The notes: a model not told the origin generated them from the letters alone. 64,000 nucleotides of DNA from Cyprinodon diabolis (GCA_030533445.1 CM060075.1:34961196-35025195), one strand, 5' to 3'; positions 36,066 through 48,043 are shown, counted from the first letter of the stretch. Made by a program: numbers and translations.

Positions 36066-36299
36066 AAGACATTTAGGAGAAATTTATTGATAGGATTACT
36101 TTGTCTCTGATGCTCAGACCTCGTCAGGAAACATAGGGCTTAATTTTGATAGATATGCATGAAAAGGAGCTAAGAATAGGGCTGCTTCCCCCCCAGGCCT
36201 GAAACTAATGGTGGAGTGGAGATACAGTAGATGAATTTGGTCAGTCTGTAGACTGCTGGTTAGCGAGACAGTCTGCTGAGCTTTATGGGGAGATCCAGT

Positions 36300-36460
36300 G
36301 AATGCGTGAGATGGAAGACCAGTTGGATAACGCAGGTTGAGAGAACTTTTCCATGATGAGCATGCATGGAGCGACAGTGGAGAGGAAAAACTCCCCATTG
36401 GGAAGAAACCTCTGCCAGATCCAGGCTCAACATGGCGGTCTTCTGCTGTACCGGTTGAAA
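36300..36460 (-). mobile_element. Segment related to the L2 3' untranslated region
   Basis: 'gagcgacagtggagaggaaa' with 'aactcccc', 'gaagaaacctctgccagatc', 'caggctcaacatggcgg' closely parallels 43290-43370, the 3' untranslated region of the full-length L2 ('cagcgacagtggagagg', 'gaagaaacctccagcagaac', 'caggctcagtgtgagcgg'). Flanking sequence differs, so it comes from another LINE family that shares this 3' module or from an old copy. Confidence 0.55.
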
Positions 36461-39400
36461 TGAAACAGGGAACGCAGTAAGAGTCCAGGAGGAATAACAC
36501 TCTGATGAAGCTTTAGCTACGATGGTGGAGGAGGGGCTGGAGGTGAGTTGAGACAGTATGAATGAAGTCACACAGCACGTCCGCCGCCTGCACACAGGAG
36601 CAGACAGGTGCGTATCGGAGGCCTTTTAAGATGAACTTTGGATGCCGATTGGCTTTCGTGGAGGTGTGGTTCAAAGCTGATTGGATGTGTCGTAGGTGGA
36701 ATATAGGAAAGCAATGAGTTTCTTCAGTTGAACTTCCGCCTAGGCTCCATTTTTTATTAGATTGTTTGTTTTTTGCTACCCCTGTACAGTTGCTATCAAT
36801 CTCTCCTCTAATAAAAGCTTTAAAAGTCTCCCATCTAATACAAGCTGTGGTTTTCTGTTTATTTCAGAAGATTTGTAGCTGCAAATTTCTAAAAATATAA
36901 CAAATTTGGAGTCTTCTTGCAAGAATATCTGCAACATTCATCATTTATCATTTTAGACCTACATTAATCAAACTTAATTTAATTTCTAGGGATAATGCTG
37001 CATAGTCATGAGTTAAAATACTATTATACCAACAGTTCTGTACGTGAGGTTACAGCTCCAAGTAAATTAGGAAAAAATCAATACGCGAAAGTGGTGTGAA
37101 CTTCAATAACTTTTAAAATTCCTTATAATTTGAGTTTCTTGTTCTCCAAGCATTATTTATCCTGACATCTTTTTTAATAGTTGATTAATATTTGCCTGGT
37201 CTGTGTATGAGTAGTATCAGTTTAAGTAGATTAGACCTGGATCTATGGTACAATTAAAGGATAACCCCCAAGGGTTGACAAGGTTAAGAATACATTTTCA
37301 TAAAAGGATGTGTTATCTGTTTTAGGACCATCAATATTTATCAAATGTAATTTTGTTAAAATTTTAATATGTACAGTCATATCTCCATGGATTTTTGATT
37401 GACTTTATAGTTTGTAATGGTATTAAATGTATAATAAAAATAACTCCTCTGGCACGGCTATGAAAAGAGGGGTGACATACCTGACCCTATCATCTTTTGG
37501 TAATCAAATCCATCTCTGGTGTAGCCAGTTAGATATTTGTAGAAAAACAATTGTAGATATTAAATTATACATATTAAAATTCTGTTTAATACTTGTTTTA
37601 ATGAGTTTTTTTCTTATTCCCCTCTCATTTAGACTTGTATTGTTAGAGTTCAAAATGCTTCCTTTTGTTGTCTTCTCCATATTTTATTTCTTTATTATTT
37701 TGTTTGTTGTATACTAGCAGGGCATGAAATTGGCACTCGCCCACATGCCAAATACGGGTAACTTTTATTGTTGGCGGGGAAAACTATCAATCTAACTGCA
37801 GCTTTGGGGGCTAGCCAATAAGCCAACATACAAGACTGAGCAAGTGTTGTTGACCAATCAAGTAGTCTAGGGTTTTTTTAAACAAGCCTCACTTTTTTCC
37901 TGGATATTTTTAAACCAAATGGGACAAAATATGGCTGGCGTTTAATCATCACAAAAGTTAAAACGTTTTCAGTATGCATAAAAGTCTTTACCAAGCTGTC
38001 CTTGAATACACCATGTGCGCTAACGCAGAAGGGCTTGAACATGAGCCTCAGGATATTTTTCTAACCAACAGCGCTACACTTTATTTTGTTTACAAACAAA
38101 CCGTCTAAGTTATGTAACCTTGTTTGCAAGTTAGACTGGTTAATTAAATTCTGACAGTGTAAAACATTCTAATATATCAATATGTTAAGCAAGTTAACAA
38201 TAATTTAAAAGGTTGCTACCTCTCTGACATTAGCTAGTTAGGTTATTCGTAGATTATCCACTCCGCCTATTTAAAATAAGTCTTTTGATCACAATAGACC
38301 TCACTCCAGTTGACCGAACGGAAATTACATTTTGGATCAAGTAACTTTTAACTATAACTAAATACCTTTTTAAAGTTACGTACCAAACACTGCCCTCTGC
38401 CTACTCAAAGTAGGCAAACTTTTTCTAGCTGGACCCCGTTTGTTTTGTTCTAACCCCCCATACTCCCACCTTTTATATTGCAGAGCCACCATTAAAGTAA
38501 ACATATTTTATATATTTTGGTTACTGTCTATTTTACTTTATTATATTACTTTAACATTGCCTTCAAAGGTATTTTTTAAAATACTTCTCATAATGGGTCA
38601 TTCGGTTATTTCCTATTCATTTCTACAATGGCCAACCCTCCTAGAACCCTGCTATTACACTGGGTCCCTCATAGGGGGTGCACCCCACACTTTGGGAACC
38701 ACTTAGTTTAGCTTTCTTAAAAAAAGTGTTGCTTTTATTATATCAATAACATTCTGTTTTTCTTACTCTGTATTGCCACTTAAAGGCAAATTGAAGACTC
38801 TCAGCTAATGACAAATGAAAATATGTAAAAAGATGTTCAGAAAACTTTAAGAGCCTGTAAAAAAAGATGTAGGGTAATACTCTAGGTGATACAGATACCT
38901 TGAACAGTTACCTTGTGGTCTGTAGAGACCTCTATCCAACTGTCTTTATCTGCATTTAACGTGTTTGTCCTTTTTTGCTGCCCCACCTCAGGTGATATTG
39001 AGTGATATTGAGATATTTAGCTGCAGACAGGGATTCTTCTATGGTGCACTGTGTGGCTCACACAGCTTGCTATGCCCATCCTATGCTACAGTGTCAAATG
39101 AATACAATCACATGCAAAGTTGCGGCATCAGCTTTGCCATGCACATTATTTGTTTTTGGAAGCCTGTTATCATTTCTGGGGAAGAAAAAGGATTTTCTCT
39201 GTGTTTTATGCTCTCCCGCAGCTTCCCTCTCTGACTATTTTACTACAGATTGTAAACACCATGCCCCGCATTTAGGTCAGCCTTGTCAAATATGCATAAA
39301 ATCTGTATATTAGAGTGGATAAAACCACTAAAGGGCACCATATTGTTTGATGTCTGTGTGTTTGGTGCAACCCTCAGCTTTAGCAATCTAATGTGAATGA

Positions 39401-41624
39401 ATAGTTCTGAAAATATGGGATAACTTGAGGGGCTTTTTCAACCTTGCTGAGATGCAGTTTATCTTCTTGGTGGCTATGAAACTGCAGTTATTGAAGACCA
39501 ACTTGTATTGCTCTCTCTAAATAGTTTTGCACAAACTGAAATTTTTCGGCAGCACATTCAAGGCATATAATTATTTATTGCCTTAAATATCACTGTTTTC
39601 TTTTACAGCAGCAATTAAATAGCTTTCAAGGCAATCATGAATATTATTTATACGATAAATTTGTTTAATGGTCATAATAGTCCTTCTGTGGTGACAAGAA
39701 ATGCAGCATCATAGTATTTTTTATCTGCCTGACATTTCAAAGTACAAGTATATTTGGCTTTTTTATATTCAGTCTAGTCTGATTCATAATTTATGATGCA
39801 TTATGAATTTTTTCTTAGAATACATTCAGTTTCTAATTCATAATTGTAACCTACAAAGGACAAAACGATTCATACTCCAGCAGAGTTTGAATTTTGATTA
39901 TTTACATTGGACCTAGAAGATGAGAAAATGAACAAGAATCTATCAAAAATATGATAAATAAAGTTTAAAGGAGTTGCCCCGTTTTAGGTTTAATTATCTA
40001 GACTCATCTAAATTATATGCAGAAAAACTTTAATTCCATGTCACTTAAGAAAAGCCTCTTTGCTATCAGCCTAATCTTAAGGTTCGTCTACTGGGTTTCC
40101 ATTAAGTTCAAAGCATTATTCTTGCTTCCAGCCAATATAAAGCAAATAATTCAAATTTGCGCTTGACTATTAAACAAAAACTTTTTCATCCCTATTGTGA
40201 ATTGTAGGCTTAAAAACCTTTATGTAAGGCAAGTTTCTTTGTAATTATTAGCACAATTGAATACAAGACAATCCAAAGCGGTTTACATGGATTAAACAAT
40301 TAAATAAGCAGAAAATATTGTAAAAACAAAATAAAAGCAAATAAAGATACAAACATAAGGGCAGGTAGTAGAGAAAATAAAACGGTTGGACCACAAACCA
40401 GCTAATGATGCCTCAGTCAATAGTTTAACACTGAAAGGCAGCTCTAAGCAAATCAGAATCATTTTATTGCCAATTAGGTTTGCACTTACAAGGGATTTGA
40501 CTTGGTGTTGATGGTGCTGACAAATTAGAAATATATAGAGAATACAGAATTTTTAACTATATATAACATAAACATATAATATACTCTATACAATACATAG
40601 TATACAGCTATATACTATATACACAGTAGACTGGGTGTTTTTAAAGTTTGCTCACATAACAACATATGCGATACAATGAGAATGATGAAACTCAGAATCT
40701 ACAACTGACTTTAAAAAACATTTGTTTTATGTAAATGTAAGCTTAAAACAAATCATAAGCACATCTAAAATCCAAGATCTTTATATTTTTTTTCTATCTA
40801 AAGGGTAAATGCCTTGTTTTGCAGGGTAGTAGACACTGTGCTCTCCCCTGTTCTTGAGTTCTAGAGGGATCGATACCATATCCTTAACGGGGTCTGAGGC
40901 TGGCAGAGGCTAATGTGGATTCTTGATGGGATCTCTGTGTTTCTGGATTGCCCAAAACAATAGTTTGTTTCCATAAATACTGCTTAAATTGGATAAACTG
41001 TCAGTATGATGTCTGAGTATGATTGTGCATGTCTCTCAGTTTCCCACTGAACTCTGTTTAAGTATCTCCCTTCCTTTTCTTTGATTTCTGCCTTTTTGCT
41101 TTTTGCACTAATCACCATATCGATAACCCCCCTCTCTGGTTCATCTCAGACTTTGCAGTCTTTACTTTTTTTTGACCGATGTTCCCATGTCTTTGTCCCA
41201 CGCTTCAACCCTCTCATTCCATTTTTCCATCCTTTATACCCTGTCCTTACTCTCCTTGTTCTTGCCCTTATTCATTTTGGGAGACAGCTATTATTGTTTC
41301 CTCCCTTTTGTTTTTGAATCAATTAGTAGGTCGATTTATCAGTGTTTTAAAGCATTAAGCCTTTTAACACGTCAAAATAAAGTTTACCCAGTTTCCAATT
41401 GATCTTGAAAATTTCTAAATACTTCCTGGTTATTCATGATTCCACCTCTATGCGTCATTGTGAATCAGACAGTTCTGGTTACTTTTTTAAAATTTTCTCT
41501 GCTGTCCTAGCAAGTTAAAAGTAATTTATTTAAACTGTAATACGCTGTGCTATTAAAATGTTATTTTTGTACTTTGATACTTTTCAAGACTTGCCATTTT
41601 TCTGCCGTTTAGACTTTTGCCTGT
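36461..41624. other. 5.2 kb without recognised genes
   Basis: No exon, RNA gene or complete mobile element recognised. At 40240-40320 ('aatccaaagcggtttacatgg') and 40455-40510 ('caaatcagaatcattttattgcc', then 'aagggatttgacttgg') there are words I associate with fish LINE 3' ends, without any coding body. Around 37725-37900, 'gggcatgaaattggcactcg' may start another old repeat. Confidence 0.35.
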
Positions 41625-42470
41625 CATGGTTTAACTAAAGTTCAGACCCAAACGCAGAAGACCAAATAGGTAGACCAGGGAAAAGGTTTAACAGGTTTTA
41701 TCGAAGTGATAAAACAGAGAGAAGTGTTGCTCTGAACACTGTTCAACTGGAACTGAAAAGTGAGGGGAAGACACAGCGGTTAGTTCAGGCTCAGTGGGAA
41801 ATTTGACTCATGAACTTGGAGAAGAGGATTTGGTTGCTGACTCACTTTTCTAGAGAAATTGTTGAAACCTTGACTCCAGTCTGTATGCTGTAGTTCCAGT
41901 GTTTGTCTGATTCGGTGGAGGGCGGAACAGGGTTTACCCAGAATGCGGTTGTTAATAGGTGAACGGAGAAACTGACTGCCACTCAGATTTCCTGCGGTAC
42001 TTGAACGGGTCGTAGTGGAGAATAATCCCTTTCTCAGTGCGAAGCTCAAACGATGTCTTGAGGAAAGTGGATCCAAACCTCCTGTTTGAACCCCAGCTCA
42101 GTCAGTAGCTCAGTTGATCCTTCCAGCGAGAGAAGGTCCGAAAAATCCAGTTTGCAGGAGGACTTCCTACCGAGAGGCAAAGACAAAACAATGTTAAAAC
42201 TCAGATTGACAAGAACTCTCTCTGTTTGACTCAGCAAAACTCAGCTTGGGTAGAGTACCCAAAACTGGCAAACACTCTGGCGTCGAGGTAGTGGCAGTCA
42301 GCAGCTTAAGAACGCTCTGTTAACGAGGAAACCATCAGCAGGTGTGTGAGGAGGCGGACCAGAGCCAGGCGCCTCCTGGTGGAAGAAGGGAGACAAACAC
42401 AGAAACACAAACACACAGGCAGGAGTTCTTGGAAAGTAACAGCATGTCAATGAGAATGTTGGTAATAGGG
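41625..42470. mobile_element. Possible decayed TGTCATG-ended element
   Basis: Begins TGTCATGGTTTAACTAAAG and then 'gacccaaacgcagaag', a start shared in style with the elements at 27728 and 42645. A matching right end is not found; the nearest candidate is 'aacagcatgtca' at about 42440-42450. Weak call. Confidence 0.3.
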
Positions 42471-42471
42471 A

Positions 42472-42545
42472 GTCGTGGACTAGGGGTTAAAGCAGGGAGT
42501 TTGCATCCTTAGAAGGTTCACTGTTTTGAATCCCAGACTTCTCTC
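42472..42545 (+). mobile_element. Possible tRNA-like SINE head
   Basis: 'gtggactaggggttaaagcagg' resembles an A box and 'ttttgaatccc' the core of a B box, at the right spacing. The B box has substitutions and no body is recognised. Confidence 0.3.
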
Positions 42546-42644
42546 CTTTATTTTCTCTTTCAATAGTAGCGCATGAAGTATATAACCATTTGAATGACTT
42601 AAAATCAGTATCAAACTTTTAACAGTTTTTATCTGTAAAGGTAA

Positions 42645-43113
42645 TGTCATGACTCAGAACAGGAAACTCAGCATTCAGACATACATATTTTAGAAAAAGT
42701 TTATTTTATAAAGGTGTCTAAGGCAGTAACTGTAAATCTGGTGGAGGAAAATTATGAACATGTGACTCACTAACCTGGTCTTAACTCTGTGCCTCTTTGG
42801 CACAGACTGAAGAGATTCACAGGAACCTGGGCCAGAAGATCAGAAATCAAAAGAGGAGCCGAAAGGAAATCCAGGATGGTGTCAGGAAGCAGTTCCACGT
42901 TTGGTCAACAAGCAGAATCCAGCAAGAGTCTGAAGACAGCTCAGGCAAACAGATGAGACAGGAACAGGCAGGTTAAGAGGTCCAAAGGCAGTATTGTCAG
43001 GATCTGGCAATCAGAAAACAGGAATACTAGAAGACTCTCACCAAGGGCTTGAATAATCTATTTCTGATGACTGGAGGCTGGTAGTTTAAATGAAGACTGG
43101 AGCAAGTAACACA
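42645..43113. mobile_element. TGTCATGA-ended element, left part (host of the L2 insertion)
   Basis: Starts TGTCATGACTCAGAACAGG. The element is interrupted at 43114 by the full-length L2 and resumes at 48044. After mentally removing the L2, the order 'ggcttgaataatctat', 'gatgactggagg', 'gactggagc', 'gagaaactgg', 'caagatcatgaca' matches the other copies. The outer ends TGTCATGA and TCATGACA (48128-48135) are exact inverted copies. Confidence 0.65.
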
Positions 43114-43837
43114 ATTCAATTCAATTCAGTTTATTTATATAGCGCCAAATTCACAACACATGTCATCTCAAGGCACTTTACAGTTCAACCAGATCATACA
43201 GTCAAATTGATACAAAGTTTTCTATCTAAGGAAAACCAGTTGATTGCATTGACTCATTGACTCAAATACAATCCCTCACACTAAGCATGCTTGCAGCGAC
43301 AGTGGAGAGGAAAAACTCCCTTTTAACAGGAAGAAACCTCCAGCAGAACCAGGCTCAGTGTGAGCGGCCATCTGCCGAGGCCGACTGGGGTTCAAGGAGA
43401 CAGAAGCAGAGATACAAAAAGCAGCTGTAAAAGGCGGCCCCGTCCAGGAAACACACAGCCAGGCAGACGAGGTCCAAGGCAGCTCCCATGCCAGAGGATG
43501 AAGAGAGCACATCCACCCAGCCACGGCCAGAGAAACAGGACCACACTGGAAAACAGGCCAATCTCCAACATCTACAAACAAGGGTGTTGATGGAAGCAGC
43601 ACAGCTGATGTTTCTTTCCTGGATGACGTCACAGCCAAACAGGAACAGACGAGGCAAAGCTACTCTGAGGAAAAGCAGAGAGAGCAGAACGTTAGAGATT
43701 GAACTAACAGATTCTGCAGAATAGGAGAACAGAGAGAAAATGAAGCAGAAAGATGAAATGGGGGTCCCTATGTCCTCCAAAAGTCTAAGCCTATAGCAGC
43801 ATAACTTTAAAGACAGCTCAGGATAACCTGAGCCACC
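43114..43837 (-). other. L2 3' untranslated region and tail
   Basis: Contains 'ctatataaataaactgaattg' at its end when read on the minus strand, a 3' module seen repeatedly in fish genomes. A related segment recurs at 55593-56095 and a partial one at 36300-36460. The shared 3' end is presumably what the reverse transcriptase recognises. Confidence 0.75.
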
Positions 43838-46800
43838 CTAACTATAAGCTTTATCAAAAAGGAAAGTTTTAAGCCTAGTCTTAAAAGTAGACAGAGTGTC
43901 TGCCTCACGGACTAAAACTGGTAGTTGGTTCCACAGGAGAGGAGCCTGATAACTAAAAGATCTGCCTCCCATTCTACTTTTAGAAATTCTAGGAACCACT
44001 AGTAAACCTGCAGATTGAGAGCGAAGTGCTCTGTTAGGAACATAAGGAACAATCAGATCTCTGATATAAGATGGAGCTTGGCCATTTAAGGCTTTATATG
44101 TGAGAAGGAGGATTTTAAATTCAATTCTTGATTTAACAGGAAGCCAATGAAAAGAAGACAGGATAGGAGAGATATGATCTCTCTTTTTAATTTTCATCAG
44201 AACTCTGGCTGCAGCATTTTGGATCAGCTGAAGGCTTTTAACTACAGTTTGTGGACTTCCTGATAGTAAAGAATTACAATAGTCCAGCCTTGAAGTAACA
44301 AATGCATGGACTAGTTTCTCAGCATCACCCCTGGACAGGAGATTTCTAATTTTTGCAATATTCCTCAGATGAAAGAAGGAAATTCTAGAAACCTCTTTGA
44401 TCTGGGATTTAAATGACAGGTCCTGATCAAAAATAACACCAAGATTTTTTACTTTATTATCTGAAATCAGTTTAATCCCATCCAAATGAAGTGACTGGCT
44501 AATCAGCTTCTTTTTCAGAGACTCTGGTCCAAAGACTATAACTTCTGTTTTGTCTGCATTCAGAAGCAGAAAGTTAAGAGTCATCCAGGTTTTTATGTCT
44601 TCAAGACATGCCTGTAATCTATGTAATGGGTTAGCTTCATCTGGATTTATAGACAGATATAGCTGGGTATCATCAGCATAACAGTGGAAATTAATCCCAT
44701 GCTGTCTAATAACTCTACCAATTGGGAGCATGTATAAAGTAAAGAGAATTGGTCCTAGCACTGATCCCTGTGGTACTCCACAGGTAACCTTTGAGCGTGT
44801 TGAAGATCTATCATTAACATAAACAAACTGAATTCGATCAGATAGATAAGATTTAAACCAGTCTAGTGCTGTTCCTTTAATTCCAACAAAATATTCAAGT
44901 CTTTCTAAAAGAATATTATGGTCAACTGTATCAAATGCAGCACTAAGATCCAACAGGACGAGCACAGATACGAGTCCATTATCTGAGGTCATGAGAATAT
45001 CATTAGTGACTTTCACCAGAGCTGTTTCAGTGCTATGATGAGCTCTAAAGCCAGACTGAAACTCTTCAAAAAGTTCATTATGGTGTAAGTGGTCGCAAAC
45101 TTGTTTGGCAACTACTTTCTCAAGAATTTTGGATAAGAAAGGAAGATTGGATATAGGTCTATAATTAACCAAGTCATCTGGGTCAAGAGACGGTTTCTTA
45201 AGCAGAGGTTTAATTACAGCAACCTTAAAAGCTTTAGGTACATATCCCTGTAACAGAGATAGATTAATCACATCTAAAATGGAGGAGGAGATCAAAGGGA
45301 ATACCTCCCCAAATAACCTGGTTGGAACTGGATCTAACATACAAGTTGAAGGCTAAGATGAAGACAATAATTTTGCTAATTCAGAAACTTCAACTGGATC
45401 AAAGCAGTCTAAACCCGGTTCAGATTCCATGACTACCTCAGGTACAATCGCGGATAGAGGAGTGCTTATGATCTTATTTTTAATAAGATCAATCTTATTT
45501 ATAAAGAATCCCATAAAATCATTGCTGCTAAGAGCAGGTGGAATGGACGGTTCAACAGAGCTATGGCTCTGGGTGAGTTTGGCAACTGTATTAAAAAGAA
45601 ATCTAGGATTATTCTTATTCTCTATTAATGAGGAGAAGTATGCTGCTCTTGCTTTACAAAGGGTCCTCTTATACAGCAGTAAACCATTTTTCCAGACTAG
45701 GAAGGACTCCCGCAGGCCTGTGGAGCGATATTTTCTCTCCAGTTTCCTAGCATTTTGCTTCAAAGTACGCAGCTCTGCATTAAACCAAGGAGAAAGCTTT
45801 CTATTTTCAACGGTTTTCATTTTCAAGGGAGCTGCGTTGTCTAAGGCAGTACGCATAGAACTAGCAACCCCATCAACAAAATCATCAACCTGTGAAGGGG
45901 AATAAGCTATGCTTTTGCACTCTGCAGCACTGCTCAGCGACACAGAGGAGAGAGAAAGTGAAGCAGATTCTTTAAAATTTATAACTGCACCATCTGATAA
46001 AGATCTACTAAAATTGAACCTTCTTTTGGGGGAGGAGAACTCTGTTAAAGTAATCCTGAAGGTTATTAGAAAGTGGTCAGAGAGGACAGGGTTGTGAGGA
46101 AATACTGTTATTTCTTCACATTCTATGCCGTATGTCAGCACAAGATCCAAAGTATGAAGATGAGAATGTGTGGGACTATTCACATTTTGAACAAAGCCAA
46201 TAGTGTCTAAGATAGCATTAAAGGCTGCTCTTAAGCTATCGCCTTCAATGTCAGCATGGATGTTAAAATCTCCCACTATGATGACCCTGTCAGTATTTAA
46301 TACCAAATCAGAAAGGAACTCTGAAAACTCATCTAAAAATTCAGAGTAAGGACCTGGCGGACGATACAAAGTTACAAAAAGAAGAGGTTTTCTTGCCTTG
46401 AAATTTGGATGAGGGAAATTAAGGGTTAAATGTTCAAAAGAGTTGTAGGTATTAACTGTTTTGGGAGTAATCAGTAAGTCAGACTGGAAGATTGTTGCTA
46501 CTCCTCCTCCTCGCCCAGAACTTCTGGGTATGTGAAAATTTAAATAGCTTGAAGGAGTTGCCTCGTTTATGCTCACATAATCCTCTTGCTGCAGCCAGGT
46601 TTCTGTAAGGCAAAACAAGTCAATGTGATTATCACAAATCAAGTCATTAACTAGCAGACTTTTAGAGGAAAGAGATCTTATGTTAAACAGACCGCATTTA
46701 ATTGTTTTAACTTTTTCCCCAATTGGAGTTATTTTGATTTTAATTAGATTATCATGATTTACTCCTTTGGGAATCTTTGCTAATTTATTAGATTTTGGTC

Positions 46801-46906
46801 GTGGGCAAGACACTGTCTGGATGGAGTAAAGAGTGGGTAACAGTAGAGAAGCTGCAGAGATGTGTGTTAAACTACAACTCTGCTTCCTGGTCTGCACCCT
46901 GGGTGG
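43838..46906 (-). pseudogene. L2 ORF2: endonuclease and reverse transcriptase, one in-frame TAG
   Basis: Enzyme for target-primed reverse transcription. Counting from the GTG codon at 46897, an apurinic-type (EEP) endonuclease covers about residues 65-290: 'FNIRSL' (71), 'LTETWL' (97), 'GDFNIHAD' (209), 'LDLVLT' (250), 'SDHF' (273). A TAG at 45353-45355 (codon 515) interrupts the linker. The same frame goes on from 45340 with the reverse transcriptase: '[16 protein letters not shown]', '[13 protein letters not shown]' (motif A), '[10 protein letters not shown]' (motif B), 'YADDTQLY' (motif C, both catalytic aspartates kept), 'KNLGVIFD', and the L2 C-terminus '[15 protein letters not shown]'. 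About 1,020 codons in all, which is usual for L2. There is no ATG between ORF1's stop and the end of the endonuclease; the first methionine lies near codon 345 ('ASSMRTALD'). Apart from the TAG I see no damage. Confidence 0.92.
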
Positions 46907-47770
46907 TCAGGGTTTTGGAGGACTAATAAATGTGGCCAGATTCCTAGAAAGAAGAGCTGCACCATCCAAAGTGGGATGGATGCCGTCTCTCCGGACCAGA
47001 CCAGGCTTTCCCCAAAAGGATTGCCAATTATTAATGTAGCCCACGTTGTTTTCAGGACACCACCTAGACAACCAGCGGTTGAATGACGACATGCGGCTAA
47101 ACATGTCATCACTGGTCAGATCAGGGAGGGGACCAGAGAAAATTACGGAGTCCGACATTTTTTTGGCAAACTTACACACCGAAGCAACACTAATTTTAGT
47201 GACCTCCGATCGGCGTAACCGGGTGTCATTACCACCAGCGTGAATAACAATCTTACTGTATTTAACCTTATCCTTAGCCAGCAGTTTCAGGTAGGATTTG
47301 ATGTCGCCCGTTCTGGCCCCCGGCAAACATTTGACTATGGTCCCTGGTGTCTCTAATGCCACGTTTCTGACTATGGAGCTGCCAATCACCAGAGTGGGCT
47401 TCTCAGTGGGTGTGTCACTGAGTGGGGAAAACCGGTTAGAAACGTGAACGGGTTGGTGGTGACCAGTGGGCAGAGATCCACGACTACGCTTTCTGCGTAC
47501 AGTTACCCAATCGCCTGGCTGCTCAGGCACTTTTGGAGGACAGCTACTTGGGGGGCCTACTTTAACTCCTGGATGTTCAACAGCCTGAAGCCTGGATTCT
47601 AACTCTGACACCCTCGCCTCCAAAGCTACAAAAATACTACACTTATTACACATCCCATTATCACTAAAGGAGGCAGAGGAATAACTGAACATCTGACACA
47701 GAGAGCAGGAGAGAGGAGAGGAAGAAGGAAGAGTTGGAAAAGAGTCAAGGGAGGGAGAGAGAGAAGCCAT
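46907..47770 (-). CDS. L2 ORF1: nucleic-acid-binding/SGNH esterase-like protein
   Basis: Protein of 287 residues, thought to package the LINE RNA. The ATG at 47770 has a good context (G at -3 and +4). Residues 22-44 carry two CxxC pairs (C22/C25 and C41/C44), likely a zinc site. Residues 45-66 ('[20 protein letters not shown]') look like a short coiled coil suited to oligomerisation. Residues 87-97 are basic. From about 126 to 283 lies an SGNH/GDSL-hydrolase-like domain: block I '[11 protein letters not shown]' (nucleophile Ser at 131 or 132), 'IHAGGND' (glycine and asparagine of block III at 180-181), and '[11 protein letters not shown]' (Asp262/His265 of block V). Esterase domains in ORF1 are established for CR1/L2 elements; their substrate is unknown. 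The frame ends in TGA at 46907-46909 and the sequence remains open in the same frame beyond it. Confidence 0.9.
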   Translation of the reverse strand: MASLSPSLDSFPTLPSSSPLSCSLCQMFSYSSASFSDNGMCNKCSIFVALEARVSELESRLQAVEHPGVKVGPPSSCPPKVPEQPGDWVTVRRKRSRGSLPTGHHQPVHVSNRFSPLSDTPTEKPTLVIGSSIVRNVALETPGTIVKCLPGARTGDIKSYLKLLAKDKVKYSKIVIHAGGNDTRLRRSEVTKISVASVCKFAKKMSDSVIFSGPLPDLTSDDMFSRMSSFNRWLSRWCPENNVGYINNWQSFWGKPGLVRRDGIHPTLDGAALLSRNLATFISPPKP

Positions 47771-48043
47771 AGCAATGCTAAGCTAGCGCTAGCCTAGGCT
47801 AGCTACTCCTTGCTATCAGAAATAAAACCGTGTGAAACTGACAAGTGCTCAGTAGAAAAGTGCAGCAGAAGGTGCTATGTTTTAAACTAGTCAGTTAGAG
47901 TTACTTAGATACAGAGATATCACAGAGAAAATAACTTAACTTCAGATGGAGTTCCTCTGGACAGCTGCAGCAGCTGCACACTCACTTAATCCAAACAGGA
48001 AGTGAACAGGTCCAAACAGGAAGCAGGTCCAAACAGGAAGGAG
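47771..48043 (-). promoter_or_regulatory. L2 5' untranslated region with three short repeats (putative internal promoter)
   Basis: The first 60 bases of the element contain three copies of CTTCCTGTTTGGA, two followed by CCTG (about 47992-48041). Full-length LINEs carry their promoter in the 5' untranslated region, so these repeated words are candidate factor-binding sites; GGAA/TTCC cores suit ETS-type factors. That function is inferred from position only. Confidence 0.45.

Larger units (their letters stand above)
43114..48043 (-). mobile_element. Full-length L2-clade LINE retrotransposon (4.93 kb)
   Basis: The direct repeat AACACA lies at both ends (43108-43113 and 48044-48049) and is the likely target duplication; it falls exactly where the host element's sequence is interrupted, so the ends are well set. 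Read on the minus strand: a 273-bp 5' untranslated region, ORF1 (47770-46907), ORF2 (open from 46906 to 43838, with one internal TAG), a 724-bp 3' untranslated region, and a tail of GAATT-type repeats (43114-43134). Such a tail without poly(A) is typical for L2. Motifs (EN 'LTETWL', 'GDFNIH', 'SDHF'; RT 'YADDTQLY') and the esterase ORF1 fit the CR1/L2 group. Most fish L2 copies are 5'-truncated, so a complete one is notable. Confidence 0.93.

Noticed and set aside
45429..45905. 158-codon plus-strand open frame
   Set aside because: Antisense shadow of L2 ORF2.
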